Origin: Planctomycetaceae bacterium
Lineage (GTDB): Bacteria; Planctomycetota; Planctomycetia; Pirellulales; Pirellulaceae
Length of the DNA stretch: 64,000 bases
Direction: 5' to 3'
NCBI GenBank assembly: GCA_020638975.1
Contig: JACKHN010000002.1
Span: 124,001 to 188,000 of the forward strand
The notes under the pieces are model-generated. The model searched no databases. It had not been told where the DNA came from and saw only the letters and a program-made list of their open reading frames with translations. Below are positions 20,015-28,809 of the stretch, in pieces. How positions within the stretch are numbered: position 1 is the first letter of the stretch; each line of letters starts with the position of its first letter. The translations under genes and the position numbers were made by a program.

Positions 20015-20296
20015 ATGTGGGCTAATAATCAAGACACCGTGCTTTTCTGCATCGCAATCATCGTGCAAGCGGCGGCAATTCTCAGCGTGCTGATTGCTCG
20101 TGTGAGCGAGAGAGCAGAAAGCCAAGTTCGCTACGAACGATTCTTCTTTGCGTGTCTCGCCCTGGTCGCAATTATCTGCCTCCTGACAACTTGGACGGGC
20201 ACCGGTTCCTGGATGATGAACGGCTTCACGCTCGCAACCATGGCGTTAGGAGTGACAATCGACATCGGCGAGTCGGCACCAGACACCGCTCTCTAG
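20015..20296 (+). CDS. Small three-helix membrane protein
   Basis: 93 residues from ATG 20015, preceded by AGGAG at 20001-20005. Three hydrophobic segments are seen: VLFCIAIIVQAAAILSVLIA, FFFACLALVAIICLLTTW and a weaker MNGFTLATMALGVTI. The acidic C-terminal tail ends in ESAPDTAL. No family was recognised. The frame is open upstream to 19814, but that part has no protein-like character. It converges with the Nudix gene, whose stop is 4 bp away. Confidence 0.6.
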   Translation: MWANNQDTVLFCIAIIVQAAAILSVLIARVSERAESQVRYERFFFACLALVAIICLLTTWTGTGSWMMNGFTLATMALGVTIDIGESAPDTAL

Positions 20297-20300
20297 TTCG

Positions 20301-20702
20301 CTATTCGAGTGTTGGCTCTTTCGCTGCCAACCGCTTCAAAATCGCTAGATTCGCCTCGGGAAAATTGAGTGTCCCGAGATCATCTCGGGGCACCCACCGG
20401 AACGGCGATCGCGGTAGATCCGTGTCGCCGTTAAGACGGCATCTCAAGAAATGAAGATGCACGCGGTCATGCTCATAATCGTGACGACATTCCTCGAAAC
20501 ACCCAATAACCACCACCGATAGCCCGGTCTCCTCGAGGCACTCCCGAATCGCTGCTCCTTCCACCGTCTCGCCCGGTTCCACTCGACCGCCTGGGAACTC
20601 CGCGTAGCCAGCCAGCGACTTGCCGGGAGGACGCGTTCCGACCAAAAAATCGCCACCTCGTTCGACAATCGCGATGGCGATTTGTGTCGGTTCTTCGCGC
20701 AT
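20301..20702 (-). CDS. Nudix hydrolase (MutT-like)
   Basis: 133 residues. The Nudix box fits GX5EX7REUXEEXGU exactly at Gly39 to Leu61 (GRVEPGETVEGAAIRECLEE then TGL). This binds Mg2+ for hydrolysis of nucleoside diphosphate-linked substrates. The N-terminal IAIAIVERGGDFLVGTRPPG resembles 8-oxo-dGTPase-type MutT proteins, but specificity cannot be set by eye. It lies 20 bp downstream of fabI on the same strand, so they may be co-transcribed. Confidence 0.9.
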   Translation of the reverse strand: MREEPTQIAIAIVERGGDFLVGTRPPGKSLAGYAEFPGGRVEPGETVEGAAIRECLEETGLSVVVIGCFEECRHDYEHDRVHLHFLRCRLNGDTDLPRSPFRWVPRDDLGTLNFPEANLAILKRLAAKEPTLE

Positions 20703-20722
20703 CGCAAGACTCGTCGAATGCT

Positions 20723-21550
20723 CTATTTGCCTGCTTCGATTTTGTCCAGTAGTCGACCGGGCGAGCCCATCATGTTGTAGCCACCGTCGATGTGCATGAT
20801 CTCGCCGGTGATGCCATCCGACATATCGGAGAGCAAGAATGCGCCGGTGCGACCGACCTCTTCGTGCGTGATATTTCGACCGATCGGGGACATGTACTCG
20901 TACAACGCTTCCATGCCTTTTGCACCAACGGCCGAACTGGCAAGCGTTTTAAGTGGCCCAGCGCTGAGCGCGTTGACACGAATGCCGCGTGGTCCCAAAT
21001 CGTGAGCCGCATAACGCATCGAAGCGTCAAGAGCGGCTTTGCACACACCCATGACGTTGTAGCCCGGCACGCATCGTTCTCCGCCGAAATAGGTCATCGT
21101 CAGAATCGACGAGCGTTCGCTCATAATGTCCTTCGCGGCATTCGCCACGGCAAGCAAGCTGTAAGCGCTGATTTCCATAGCCAACTTGAAGCCTTCGCGA
21201 CTGGTCTCGACCGTGTCCTTGCGAAGATCCTCCAGACTCGCGTATGCGATCGAATGGAGCAGGAAGTCGATCTTTCCGAACGTATCGGCGGTCGTCTTCA
21301 TGACTTCCGCGATGTTTTCGTCGCTGCAAACATCCAGCGGCACAAGAAACTTCGCGGCCGCATAGCCATCCGTACACTTCGACACGCGGCCACGGCTCTT
21401 CTTCTTCGCGTCATCAGGCTTGTCGGGCAGATGGGTAAAGCCGCATTCGCCGCCTTGCTCCATGATCTCTTTTGCAATCGCCCAAGCGATCGAGCGGTCG
21501 TTCGCAACTCCCAGTATCAAACCCTTTTTGCCGTCAAACAGACCCATCAT
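20723..21550 (-). CDS. fabI: Enoyl-[acyl-carrier-protein] reductase (NADH)
   Basis: 275 residues from ATG 21550, which has AAGGAG 4 bp upstream; the open frame extends to 21700 but lacks family character. The start reads GLFDGKKGLILGVANDRSIA, the FabI variant of the SDR nucleotide site. The catalytic pair is Tyr164 and Lys171 (YNVMGVCK), with the second active-site Tyr154, and SAGPLKTLAS forms the substrate loop. It reduces enoyl-ACP in the last step of each fatty-acid elongation round. It contains an insert (PDDAKKKSRGRVSKCTDG, about 45-63) that is longer than in E. coli. Confidence 0.95.
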   Translation of the reverse strand: MMGLFDGKKGLILGVANDRSIAWAIAKEIMEQGGECGFTHLPDKPDDAKKKSRGRVSKCTDGYAAAKFLVPLDVCSDENIAEVMKTTADTFGKIDFLLHSIAYASLEDLRKDTVETSREGFKLAMEISAYSLLAVANAAKDIMSERSSILTMTYFGGERCVPGYNVMGVCKAALDASMRYAAHDLGPRGIRVNALSAGPLKTLASSAVGAKGMEALYEYMSPIGRNITHEEVGRTGAFLLSDMSDGITGEIMHIDGGYNMMGSPGRLLDKIEAGK

Positions 21551-21794
21551 TGCACTCCTTGGTAGCTGGTCGCCGAATTCGCGATTTCCTTCAACACACG
21601 AGAATCCCCAAGATATCTGGTCGATCCGGATTCGACCATGCGACCGTGGCGGAAATCGGCAGGATACCAATGTATCGTCGATATGACGACGAGATGCCAA
21701 AGCGTCGTCATTTTGATACCATCAATGAATCAGGCAGCAGTTGCCGTTCCGGAAAGACCTTAGAACACCTCCAAATCAAGGGGCGTAAGACGCG

Positions 21795-23672
21795 ATGGCT
21801 TTAGATCAGACCATTCTACAAGCAGCAATTCGCTCACAAGATCTCGCTGAGTTCTGGGAGGTCGTGCTACCAATAATTGCCCGCGAAGTCCGATGCCACT
21901 CTCTAGCCGTAGTGCGCAGCGATAAGGGAGAGTGGATCGTCGATGCCTCGACGAGGCCGAAGACAGATCTCGCAGCCGACCTGCTGGCCGAAGGACTGGA
22001 CCGTGGCGGCATTGTTACATCGGGCAACGCCTTCGTCGCACTGATCCCGCAAGCCGGTGACTTGCTGCTCCTTGGCGAGTTGGAGAGCGCGCCAACGCCC
22101 AAAGTGAAGGCCAGGCTCGAGGAACTGGTCATGGAGACCTCACTGGCACGAACACTCGTCGAAGAACGAGAACGCGACCGCTCGCGGATTGAACGCCTGC
22201 AAGCGATCCTCGACATTGCTGCTCAGTGGAATCGCACCCTGAAGATGGAGGAGTTGCTCCATACGATGGCAGAGGCGTCGACGCGATTGCTGAATGCCGA
22301 GCGAGCGAGCATCTTCCTGTGGGATCGTGCAAACAAGATGCTCGTGGGACGCCCGGCGTTAGGCGTCGAAGGAGGCGAGCTACGAATCGCCGACACGACA
22401 GGCATCGTTGGACAAGTGGTACACAGCGGTCAACCAGCGCGTGTCGACCGGCACGAGCAAGATGAAATCGATCGCGGGGTCGACAAAAAGCTCGGCTTCC
22501 ACACGCGTACGCTCCTCTGTGTGCCGTTGGTTGGTGGACAAGGCCGCATGCTGGGGGCTTTCGAGTTGATTAACAAACTTGAAGGTGAGTTCACGGATAC
22601 GGACGAAGAGGCACTGATCGAACTCGCCGGCCATGCCGCCATCGCGTTGGAAAACACTCACGAGCACGAGCAACTTGTCAAAGTCCGCAATCAAGCCGCC
22701 GACGAAGGAAAGCAGGGCTCGCAACTGATCGGAAATTGCTCGGCGATCGAGGCCTTGCGATCGACCATCCGACGCGTCTCGAACACCGACTTGGCCGTGC
22801 TGATCCTAGGCGAGAATGGCACGGGCAAGGAAGTCGTCAGCAAGCGCATTCACTATCTCAGCGCTCGTCGCAACGAACCGTTCGTCGCTGTGAACTGTGC
22901 CGCGTTAACGGAAACGTTACTGGAAAGCGAACTCTTTGGCCACGAGAAAGGTGCGTTCACGGACGCCCACGAAACGCGTCAGGGCAAGTTTGAACTCGCC
23001 TCGGGCGGGACACTGTTTCTCGACGAGATCGGCGATATGAGCTTGAGCGGGCAAGCGAAATTGCTGCGCGTCCTCGAAGAGAAAGTCGTCGTGCGTGTAG
23101 GCGGTTCCTTGCCCATTCATACCGACGCCCGAGTCATCGCGGCAACGAACCAGAAACTTGCGGAACTAGTTCGATCCAAGAAGTTTCGCGAAGATCTCTA
23201 CTTTCGGCTGAACGTCGTCACGTTGGATCTGCCGCCGCTGCGCGATCGAGCCGACGATATTGTGATGCTGGCCGAGCACTTCCTGCAAGAGTTTTGTCTC
23301 AAGGCCAGACGAAGACCGCCGGCCTTCACAGCGGCCGCACGCAAGCGACTGTTAAAACACAATTGGCCCGGCAACGTCCGCGAACTTCGCAATTTGATGG
23401 AGCGGATTGCTTACTTGTCACAAGAAGACAAGGTCGACGTGGACGAACTGGCCTTCATTCTCTCGCCCTCGGGAGACGACAGCGCCATGTTCTCACTCGA
23501 CCTGCCTCTGCCAGACGCGACGAAGCGATTTCAAATCGAATACATTAAAAAGCACATCGAGCGTTCACGCGGCAGCATGACCGAGGCCGCAGAACGCTTG
23601 GGCCTGCACCGCTCGAATCTGTATCGCAAGATGAAGCAGTTGGGAATGCCAACGACGGATCAGGATGATTGA
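21795..23672 (+). CDS. Sigma-54-type transcriptional activator with GAF sensor and Fis helix-turn-helix
   Basis: 625 residues. The N-terminal half has a degenerate GAF-like region and a clear GAF domain (about 145-290, LLNAERASIFLWDR and LLCVPLVGGQGRMLGAFELI). A AAA+ domain follows with Walker A GENGTGKE, Walker B GGTLFLDEIGD, the arginine-finger segment FREDLYFRLNVV and NWPGNVRELRN. The C-terminal Fis-type HTH reads SMTEAAERLGLHRSNLYRKM. The sigma-54 contact loop reads GAFTDA instead of GAFTGA, so direct sigma-54 remodelling is likely but not certain. No receiver domain is present; small-molecule sensing through GAF is inferred. Confidence 0.88.
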   Translation: MALDQTILQAAIRSQDLAEFWEVVLPIIAREVRCHSLAVVRSDKGEWIVDASTRPKTDLAADLLAEGLDRGGIVTSGNAFVALIPQAGDLLLLGELESAPTPKVKARLEELVMETSLARTLVEERERDRSRIERLQAILDIAAQWNRTLKMEELLHTMAEASTRLLNAERASIFLWDRANKMLVGRPALGVEGGELRIADTTGIVGQVVHSGQPARVDRHEQDEIDRGVDKKLGFHTRTLLCVPLVGGQGRMLGAFELINKLEGEFTDTDEEALIELAGHAAIALENTHEHEQLVKVRNQAADEGKQGSQLIGNCSAIEALRSTIRRVSNTDLAVLILGENGTGKEVVSKRIHYLSARRNEPFVAVNCAALTETLLESELFGHEKGAFTDAHETRQGKFELASGGTLFLDEIGDMSLSGQAKLLRVLEEKVVVRVGGSLPIHTDARVIAATNQKLAELVRSKKFREDLYFRLNVVTLDLPPLRDRADDIVMLAEHFLQEFCLKARRRPPAFTAAARKRLLKHNWPGNVRELRNLMERIAYLSQEDKVDVDELAFILSPSGDDSAMFSLDLPLPDATKRFQIEYIKKHIERSRGSMTEAAERLGLHRSNLYRKMKQLGMPTTDQDD

Positions 23673-23688
23673 GCGTCAACATACGGCT

Positions 23689-23889
23689 TCACGCGATGGC
23701 ATCGATCCGTCCGCCTTTGCCAACTTCTTTGCTCAGCTGCACCGCCCCTTCCAGTAAGGAAACGACGGCATCTCCCTGCTGCTTGTAAGCATCCAATTGT
23801 TTGGCGGCGATGGTGATGCTGATATTCGACGAGAGGGAAGCTTGCTGGGCCGCGATCAACCCCGTGATAGAACTGTCGATGGAACTCAC
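23689..23889 (-). CDS. YjfB-like small protein (putative motility protein family)
   Basis: 66 residues from GTG 23889, preceded by GGAGGGG. The sequence SSIDSSITGLIAAQQASLSS then AAKQLDAYKQQGDAVVSLLE matches the short helical YjfB family pattern, often found near flagellar genes. The frame is open to 24027, but the part before GTG is not protein-like. It converges with the sigma-54-type regulator (16 bp between stops), and no other motility gene is visible. Confidence 0.6.
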   Translation of the reverse strand: MSSIDSSITGLIAAQQASLSSNISITIAAKQLDAYKQQGDAVVSLLEGAVQLSKEVGKGGRIDAIA

Positions 23890-24047
23890 GATGTCTCCCC
23901 TCCGAAAGCTTTCGTGCAGAAGTGTGCGTCTTTCACTAATCGGCAGGACCGAACGTGCCGGGCATGCAAAGCGACAGAGTTCCGAGTATTCTCTTTGTAG
24001 CGGTCGTTCGGGTGGGAAGTTAATCATAGGTTGCGTGGAATACCGTC

Positions 24048-25142
24048 ATGGAAATCAAGCCCGATTCGACCTCGACGGTACCGACGCGATCGGTTCGTTT
24101 TCGAATCATCCACTTGTTCTATCTCACGGCGTTGATTAGCTCGGCGCTCGCGACGTTTGGAGCTGGTGGGATTGTAACCGGAGTTGTTTTTGCCGTGGCC
24201 TGGGGCTGGGTTTTTGTAAGTGAATCGCGGCCACGAACGTTCGTCAACGCATTAGGCATCCTTTTGGTGTGCGGCTGTCTGTGCGGACTTCTTTTACCCG
24301 CGGTGTCGCCGGCCCGAGAAGCCGCGCGACGAATGCACTGCTCGAACCAATTGAAACAAATCGCCTTAGCACTTCACAACTATCACGCGGTATACAAATC
24401 GTTCCCGCCAGCCTACATCGCCGACTCACGGGGCCGTCCGATCCACAGTTGGCGAGTCTTGATTCTCCCTTTCCTAGAGCAACAACCGCTGTACGAGTCG
24501 TACAGTTTCGACGAACCATGGGATGGGCCGAATAACCGAAAGCTACTTTCTCAAATCCCGCCGATATACTGTTGCCCGAGCCAAAGCGACGTTGAAGCAG
24601 AATCGCCGTCGCATACGAACTATGTTGCGGTCGTTGGCGAGAACACGGCTTGGCCCGGGAAAACGGCGACTTCCGTTCAAGACATTGTCGATGGAACCGC
24701 AAATACACTCCTGGTCTGCGAAGTCGCCAATCATCACATCTCGTGGATGGAGCCAACCGATGTCTCCTATTCCGAGGCCGTCGAAATGTTAACTGCGAGT
24801 GATCCCGACCAGCACTCGGGGCACGTCTATCAGTCATTCTTTTACGAATGGTCCCACGGACGCCAAGTCGCGATCGCGGACGGGAGTGTTAGGTTCATCC
24901 CCTATGGGATCGACGCAAACGACGCCAAACTACTGCTCGCCAGAAATGACTATGAACTGCACGACCTCGACAATCTTCGGGGCGACGCGACAGAGACGCG
25001 GCGATTGCGAATTGGCAACTGCATTCGCCTCGCAGTGTTTGTCCTGATCGTCTTGTGGCCAACTCCCTGGGTGTGGATCAACCCCCATGGCACGCGCGAC
25101 GGAATTCGATCTAGTGACGCGATTGTCGACGAAGCCGAATAA
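24048..25142 (+). CDS. DUF1559 family membrane protein without prepilin motif
   Basis: 364 residues. Three hydrophobic segments at the start (YLTALISSALATFGAGGIV, VFAVAWGWVFV, ALGILLVCGCLCGLLLPAV) run into the DUF1559 signature SPAREAARRMHCSNQLKQIA then HNYHAVYKSFPPAY, HSWRVLILPFLEQQPLYE and the late IADGSVRFI. A C-terminal hydrophobic helix follows near residue 335. Unlike typical members it lacks FTLVELLVV, so it is not a class III prepilin-like substrate; it looks like a multi-span anchored variant. Function is unknown. Confidence 0.8.
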   Translation: MEIKPDSTSTVPTRSVRFRIIHLFYLTALISSALATFGAGGIVTGVVFAVAWGWVFVSESRPRTFVNALGILLVCGCLCGLLLPAVSPAREAARRMHCSNQLKQIALALHNYHAVYKSFPPAYIADSRGRPIHSWRVLILPFLEQQPLYESYSFDEPWDGPNNRKLLSQIPPIYCCPSQSDVEAESPSHTNYVAVVGENTAWPGKTATSVQDIVDGTANTLLVCEVANHHISWMEPTDVSYSEAVEMLTASDPDQHSGHVYQSFFYEWSHGRQVAIADGSVRFIPYGIDANDAKLLLARNDYELHDLDNLRGDATETRRLRIGNCIRLAVFVLIVLWPTPWVWINPHGTRDGIRSSDAIVDEAE

Positions 25143-25256
25143 TGCAACGTCACCCCGACATCCGTGTAATCCCGATGTTTCATCCAGCTACTTTCCGTTC
25201 GCAACGAATCCTTTTAGAACCTAAGGAACGTGCGAAGAATAATTTCCAGCCGTCAG

Positions 25257-25329
25257 CCGACGGCGCTAGCCGCAGGCCTCTGCAGGGAATGTTGCGTATG
25301 GGGCCCGCGGCTAGCGCCTTCGGCTCACG
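25257..25329. repeat. Palindrome related to family C (GGCGCTAGC arms)
   Basis: Arms GCCGACGGCGCTAGCCGCAG and GCCCGCGGCTAGCGCCTTCG form an imperfect hairpin with a loop of about 30 nt. The GGCGCTAGC core and arm layout are shared with the two near-identical elements at 29791 and 42511. It occupies most of the 270-bp gap between the DUF1559 and GHMP genes. Confidence 0.65.
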
Positions 25330-25413
25330 AAGATGAACAAATACCGAAGAAGTTATTCCAGCGTTCCTAAGAACAAACCACATCCCCTACACGTCTCACC
25401 CCGCCTTTTGAAG

Positions 25414-26391
25414 ATGCCCCAACAACGAACCGTCTTCGTCTCCACGCCCAGTCGCCTGCATTTCGGATTACTTTCATTTGGCAATCCCGATGTGCGACAG
25501 TTCGGCGGAGCGGGAGTGATGATCGATCGCCCGGGGTTGCGACTGCGTATTGATTCTGCCGAATCGCTGGAAGTTGTGGGCGCACTTTCAGCCCGTATCC
25601 GCGAGACGGCGTTGCGATGGCTGGAGTCATCGAACCGTGACGAAAAACTTCGTTGCAGAATCGAAGTAGTTTCCGCCCCGAGCCTCCACGCGGGACTGGG
25701 TGTCGGCACCCAGTTGGCTCTCGCCGTTGCTGCCGGTCTAAATAAGTATTACGACCTCGAGCCGCCCAACGTGGAAGCCCTCGCCAAAAGCGTTGGTCGC
25801 GGGCGGCGATCTGCGGTCGGCACCTATGGGTTTGAAGCGGGAGGGTTGATCGCTGAACAAGGCAAGCTGTCGAAAGAGAGCATGTCGCCACTGATCGAAC
25901 GCGTTGCCATGCCGAGCGAGTGGCGATTCGTCTTGGCAACGCCAAGCGAAAACGCGGGTCTGCATGGAGCGGCAGAACAATCGGCGTTTGACCAATTGCC
26001 TCCGGTATCGCTGGAAACCACAAATCGATTGACACGGATTATGTGCGACCGAATGCTGCCAGCCGCAAAGTCGGCAAACTTTTCCGAGTTCAGCGACGCG
26101 GTCTACGACTTCGGATTCTTGGCCGGCAGCTGCTTCGAACCGATTCAAGGGGGCGCGTACAACGGTCCCGCGTTAGAACACCTCGTCAAGCAAGTTCGCT
26201 CGCTTGGGGTCCGTGGCGTTGGACAAAGTTCTTGGGGACCGACGATCTATTCGCTTTGCGAAAGTGAGTCACAGGCCAACTCGCTCGCCCAAGACTTACA
26301 ATCCCAAGGCAATGAGCGTCAGTACGAGATCGCTATCGCCGCGCCGGATAACCGTGGTGCTTCGGTTCTCACCGACCTGGTGGACCTGTAG
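25414..26391 (+). CDS. Beta-ribofuranosylaminobenzene 5'-phosphate synthase-like GHMP enzyme
   Basis: 325 residues from ATG 25414; upstream extension to 25333 lies in repeat-derived sequence. It begins VFVSTPSRLHFGLLSFG, typical of beta-RFAP synthase, and has the GHMP phosphate loop HAGLGVGTQLALAVA, then GRGRRSAVGTYGFEAGG and the C-terminal GVRGVGQSSWGPTIYSL. The enzyme joins p-hydroxybenzoate or PABA-type substrates with PRPP in tetrahydromethanopterin synthesis. Planctomycetes are known to carry H4MPT-linked C1 genes. It is followed after 87 bp by pdxJ; no other H4MPT gene is in the window. Confidence 0.85.
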   Translation: MPQQRTVFVSTPSRLHFGLLSFGNPDVRQFGGAGVMIDRPGLRLRIDSAESLEVVGALSARIRETALRWLESSNRDEKLRCRIEVVSAPSLHAGLGVGTQLALAVAAGLNKYYDLEPPNVEALAKSVGRGRRSAVGTYGFEAGGLIAEQGKLSKESMSPLIERVAMPSEWRFVLATPSENAGLHGAAEQSAFDQLPPVSLETTNRLTRIMCDRMLPAAKSANFSEFSDAVYDFGFLAGSCFEPIQGGAYNGPALEHLVKQVRSLGVRGVGQSSWGPTIYSLCESESQANSLAQDLQSQGNERQYEIAIAAPDNRGASVLTDLVDL

Positions 26392-26478
26392 CCCACGATC
26401 TCCGTCACCGGTAAGATCAAGGTCGAACTGATTTACAAGTGAACTTATCGCAATCGACGCGTGTCGGTGGAAGCAACT

Positions 26479-27192
26479 ATGGCTGAACTTGGTGTAAACA
26501 TCGATCACGTCGCGACCGTCCGACAAGCTCGGCGCACGTACGAACCGGACCCTGTTTGGGCCGCGACACTGGCGGAACTTGGCGGCGCGGACGGGATAAC
26601 GATCCACCTCCGCGAAGATCGGCGACATATCCAAGATCGCGACTTCACCCTGCTTCGCGAAACGGTGACGGTCAAGCTGAACCTGGAACTAGCTTGTGTC
26701 GCGGAGATTCTGGATCTCGCCTGTCATGTGAAGCCCGATCAAGCAACATTAGTCCCCGAGAAACGTGAAGAGGTGACGACCGAAGGTGGACTCGATATCG
26801 TTTCTAATCGCGATGTCGTTGCGCGTGCGGTAGGCCAGTTGCGAGACGCTGGAATTGTCGTGAGTCTGTTTCTTGATCCGGACGCCTCGCAAGTCGACGT
26901 CGCTGCGCAAATCGGCGCTCACGCTGTCGAATTGCACACCGGCCAATACGCGCTCGCAAAGGGCGAGCAACGCGAAGAAGAACTCGCGAAACTCGTGACA
27001 GCCGGAAACCAGATCACGGCTCTTGGCATGACCCTGCACGCCGGACACGGGTTGAATTACCAAAATGTAAAGCCCGTCGCAGCGATCCCCGCAATGCACG
27101 AGTTGAATATCGGCCATAGCATTGTTTCGCGGGCCGTGATGGTCGGAATGGAACGAGCCGTCCGCGAGATGAAATCATTGATCTCCTCGTAG
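26479..27192 (+). CDS. pdxJ: Pyridoxine 5'-phosphate synthase
   Basis: 237 residues from ATG 26479 (GTG 26461 is an alternative adding six residues). Family motifs are present: LGVNIDHVATVRQAR with the active-site His, DGITIHLREDRRHIQD, VTLVPEKREEVTTEGG-like (ATLVPEKREEVTTEGGLD), AVELHTGQYA and GHGLNYQNV, ending ELNIGHSIVSRAV. It condenses 1-deoxy-xylulose-5-phosphate with 3-amino-2-oxopropyl phosphate to make the vitamin B6 ring. Normal length, no defects. Confidence 0.96.
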   Translation: MAELGVNIDHVATVRQARRTYEPDPVWAATLAELGGADGITIHLREDRRHIQDRDFTLLRETVTVKLNLELACVAEILDLACHVKPDQATLVPEKREEVTTEGGLDIVSNRDVVARAVGQLRDAGIVVSLFLDPDASQVDVAAQIGAHAVELHTGQYALAKGEQREEELAKLVTAGNQITALGMTLHAGHGLNYQNVKPVAAIPAMHELNIGHSIVSRAVMVGMERAVREMKSLISS

Positions 27193-27241
27193 GTCGGGCG
27201 TTAGCCCAACTTCGGCGTCGTCGGGCTAAAGCCCAACCTAC
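27189..27241. repeat. Hairpin at the pdxJ 3' end
   Basis: Arms GTAGGTCGGGCGTTAGCCC (27189-27207) and GGGCTAAAGCCCAACCTAC (27223-27241) pair with two mismatches. The left arm includes the pdxJ stop codon. It lacks a T-run, so it looks like a dispersed palindrome more than a terminator. Confidence 0.65.
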
Positions 27242-27339
27242 TGACTCGCTGCCCTCCCTTTGCCAGCCCGCGCGGCACCCCTTATCATGTTGGGCAACTT
27301 GGCTTACCCACAACCTGTCTCCAGAACGAATGCATCGCT

Positions 27340-28227
27340 ATGACTCGAAAAGGTTCCGACTTTGCAGGCTTATCCGTCGCAATCACGACTCCCTTCAAGA
27401 ACGGCGAAGTCGACTACGACGCTTTGAGAGCTCAAGTGGAATTCCAGATCCAGTCGGGCACCGTCTGCCTCGTCCCCTCGGGAACGACGGGCGAGTCGCC
27501 GACACTCTCGCACGAAGAGCATGAACGAGTCATTTCCGCCGTCGTCGAAGTGGCATCCGGTCGCGCCAAGGTGATGGCAGGAACAGGGTCCAACAGCACG
27601 GCGGAAGCACTGCGGCTGACGAAGTGGGCCGCCAAGGAAGGTGCCGACGCCGCGTTGCTAGTCGCACCGTACTACAACAAACCAACGCAGCAAGGCTTCT
27701 ACGAGCATTACAAAGCCGTCGCTGAAGCCGTCGAGATCCCGATCTGCGTCTACAACATCCCTGGGCGGACCGGCAAAAATATCGAACCCGAAACGATTGC
27801 CAGGCTCGGAGAAATCCGAAACATCACGATGGTCAAGGAAGCGACTGGATCCTTGGACCAAGCTTCGCAAGTACTCGCCACAACGAACTTAACTTTGCTG
27901 AGCGGCGACGACAGCCTCACGCTGCCCTTCATGTCGATCGGCGGCGAGGGCGTGATTTCGGTCGTCGGAAACATCGTCCCCAAGGACATGATCGCGCTCG
28001 TCGATGCGTTTAGCGCTGGCGACGCCGCGAAAGCCCGTGAGTTGCACTTCAAGCTCTTTACCCTCTGTCGTGACATGCTCGGTATCGCAACCAACCCCAT
28101 CCCGGTGAAAGCCGCCTTGCAGATGCTTGGTCGCGACACTGGCGAATTGCGACTGCCTATGACTCCGCTGGACGAACAAGGACAGCAGAAGTTGCGAGCA
28201 ACTCTTGTCGCTTACGGATTGCTATAG
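27340..28227 (+). CDS. dapA: 4-hydroxy-tetrahydrodipicolinate synthase
   Basis: 295 residues, normal length. The conserved residues are present: the Thr-Thr pair in VPSGTTGESPTLSHEE (Thr49, Thr50), Tyr138 in VCVYNIPGRTG-like sequence, and the Schiff-base Lys166 in NITMVKEATG. The enzyme condenses pyruvate and aspartate-semialdehyde at the branch point to lysine and diaminopimelate. lysC, the first step of the same pathway, lies 1.7 kb downstream on the other strand. Confidence 0.96.
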   Translation: MTRKGSDFAGLSVAITTPFKNGEVDYDALRAQVEFQIQSGTVCLVPSGTTGESPTLSHEEHERVISAVVEVASGRAKVMAGTGSNSTAEALRLTKWAAKEGADAALLVAPYYNKPTQQGFYEHYKAVAEAVEIPICVYNIPGRTGKNIEPETIARLGEIRNITMVKEATGSLDQASQVLATTNLTLLSGDDSLTLPFMSIGGEGVISVVGNIVPKDMIALVDAFSAGDAAKARELHFKLFTLCRDMLGIATNPIPVKAALQMLGRDTGELRLPMTPLDEQGQQKLRATLVAYGLL

Positions 28228-28322
28228 CGCTAAGGATTCGCTGCTAGCGGTTCGGTTGCAACGATTACGCTATCTATTCGAACTGCGCACAATCACCACG
28301 CTCGTCACATTTCGCGATTTTC

Positions 28323-28449
28323 TAGGAGCCTGTCCGGTTGCGTACGTACGACGGGCCTCCGAAGCCCGTCGGTCAACTAATTAGCAACGATTCGACAGCG
28401 TCGGAGAGCCGTCATACATGACAGCGTACTGTATCCGGACAGACTCCTC
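28323..28449 (+). repeat. Dispersed MITE-like repeat, family A, copy 2 (complete)
   Basis: Terminal inverted repeats AGGAGCCTGTCCGG and CCGGACAGACTCCT bound about 127 bp that contain GGGCCTCCGAAGCCCGTCGG and GCAACGATTCGAC. The interior matches copy 1 at 2422-2528 block for block. Size, terminal repeats and lack of coding capacity fit a non-autonomous element. Confidence 0.75.
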
Positions 28450-28676
28450 GCGGCGAAGACGCTAACTAACGCCGTCTCCAACCCATCTAACTTGCCTACA
28501 GAACGATATGCCCGTTAGGCCATGAACTACAGTCGTTTTGTAGACTTACAAAAAACTTTCCCGATCTGAAAACTTGAGCTAAAGTTCAAGTGTCGCTCAA
28601 TCGGAAACACCGGGCTGCGATAACCAGCGGAACAGAAACAGCATTTTGTCGCAATCGCGACGGGTTATCAAAGCCA

Positions 28677-28696
28677 CGACGAGCGGCAGCTCGTCG
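28677..28696. other. Small perfect hairpin in the dapA to 28810 gap
   Basis: CGACGAGC and GCTCGTCG arms (8 bp) with a GGCA loop. There is no T-run. The rest of the 580-bp gap (28228-28809) holds the family A repeat and nothing else recognised. Confidence 0.5.
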
Positions 28697-28809
28697 CCTA
28701 GATCTGCCCAGACGAGAGATTGAATTGTCATTCGTATGCGTCTTCGCGATTGTGAACGCGCAGCGAGTACTGGACCACGTCTAAGAAAACACGGGGCAGC
28801 GAAAACATC

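Noticed and set aside
28323..28449. CRISPR array among the repeats
   Set aside because: Repeats are palindromic and dispersed; no regularly spaced direct repeats with unique spacers and no cas genes are present.
28578..28610. Sigma-28-like promoter (TAAAGTT with a spaced second box) upstream of the 28810 gene
   Set aside because: The second box does not match GCCGATAA at the required distance.
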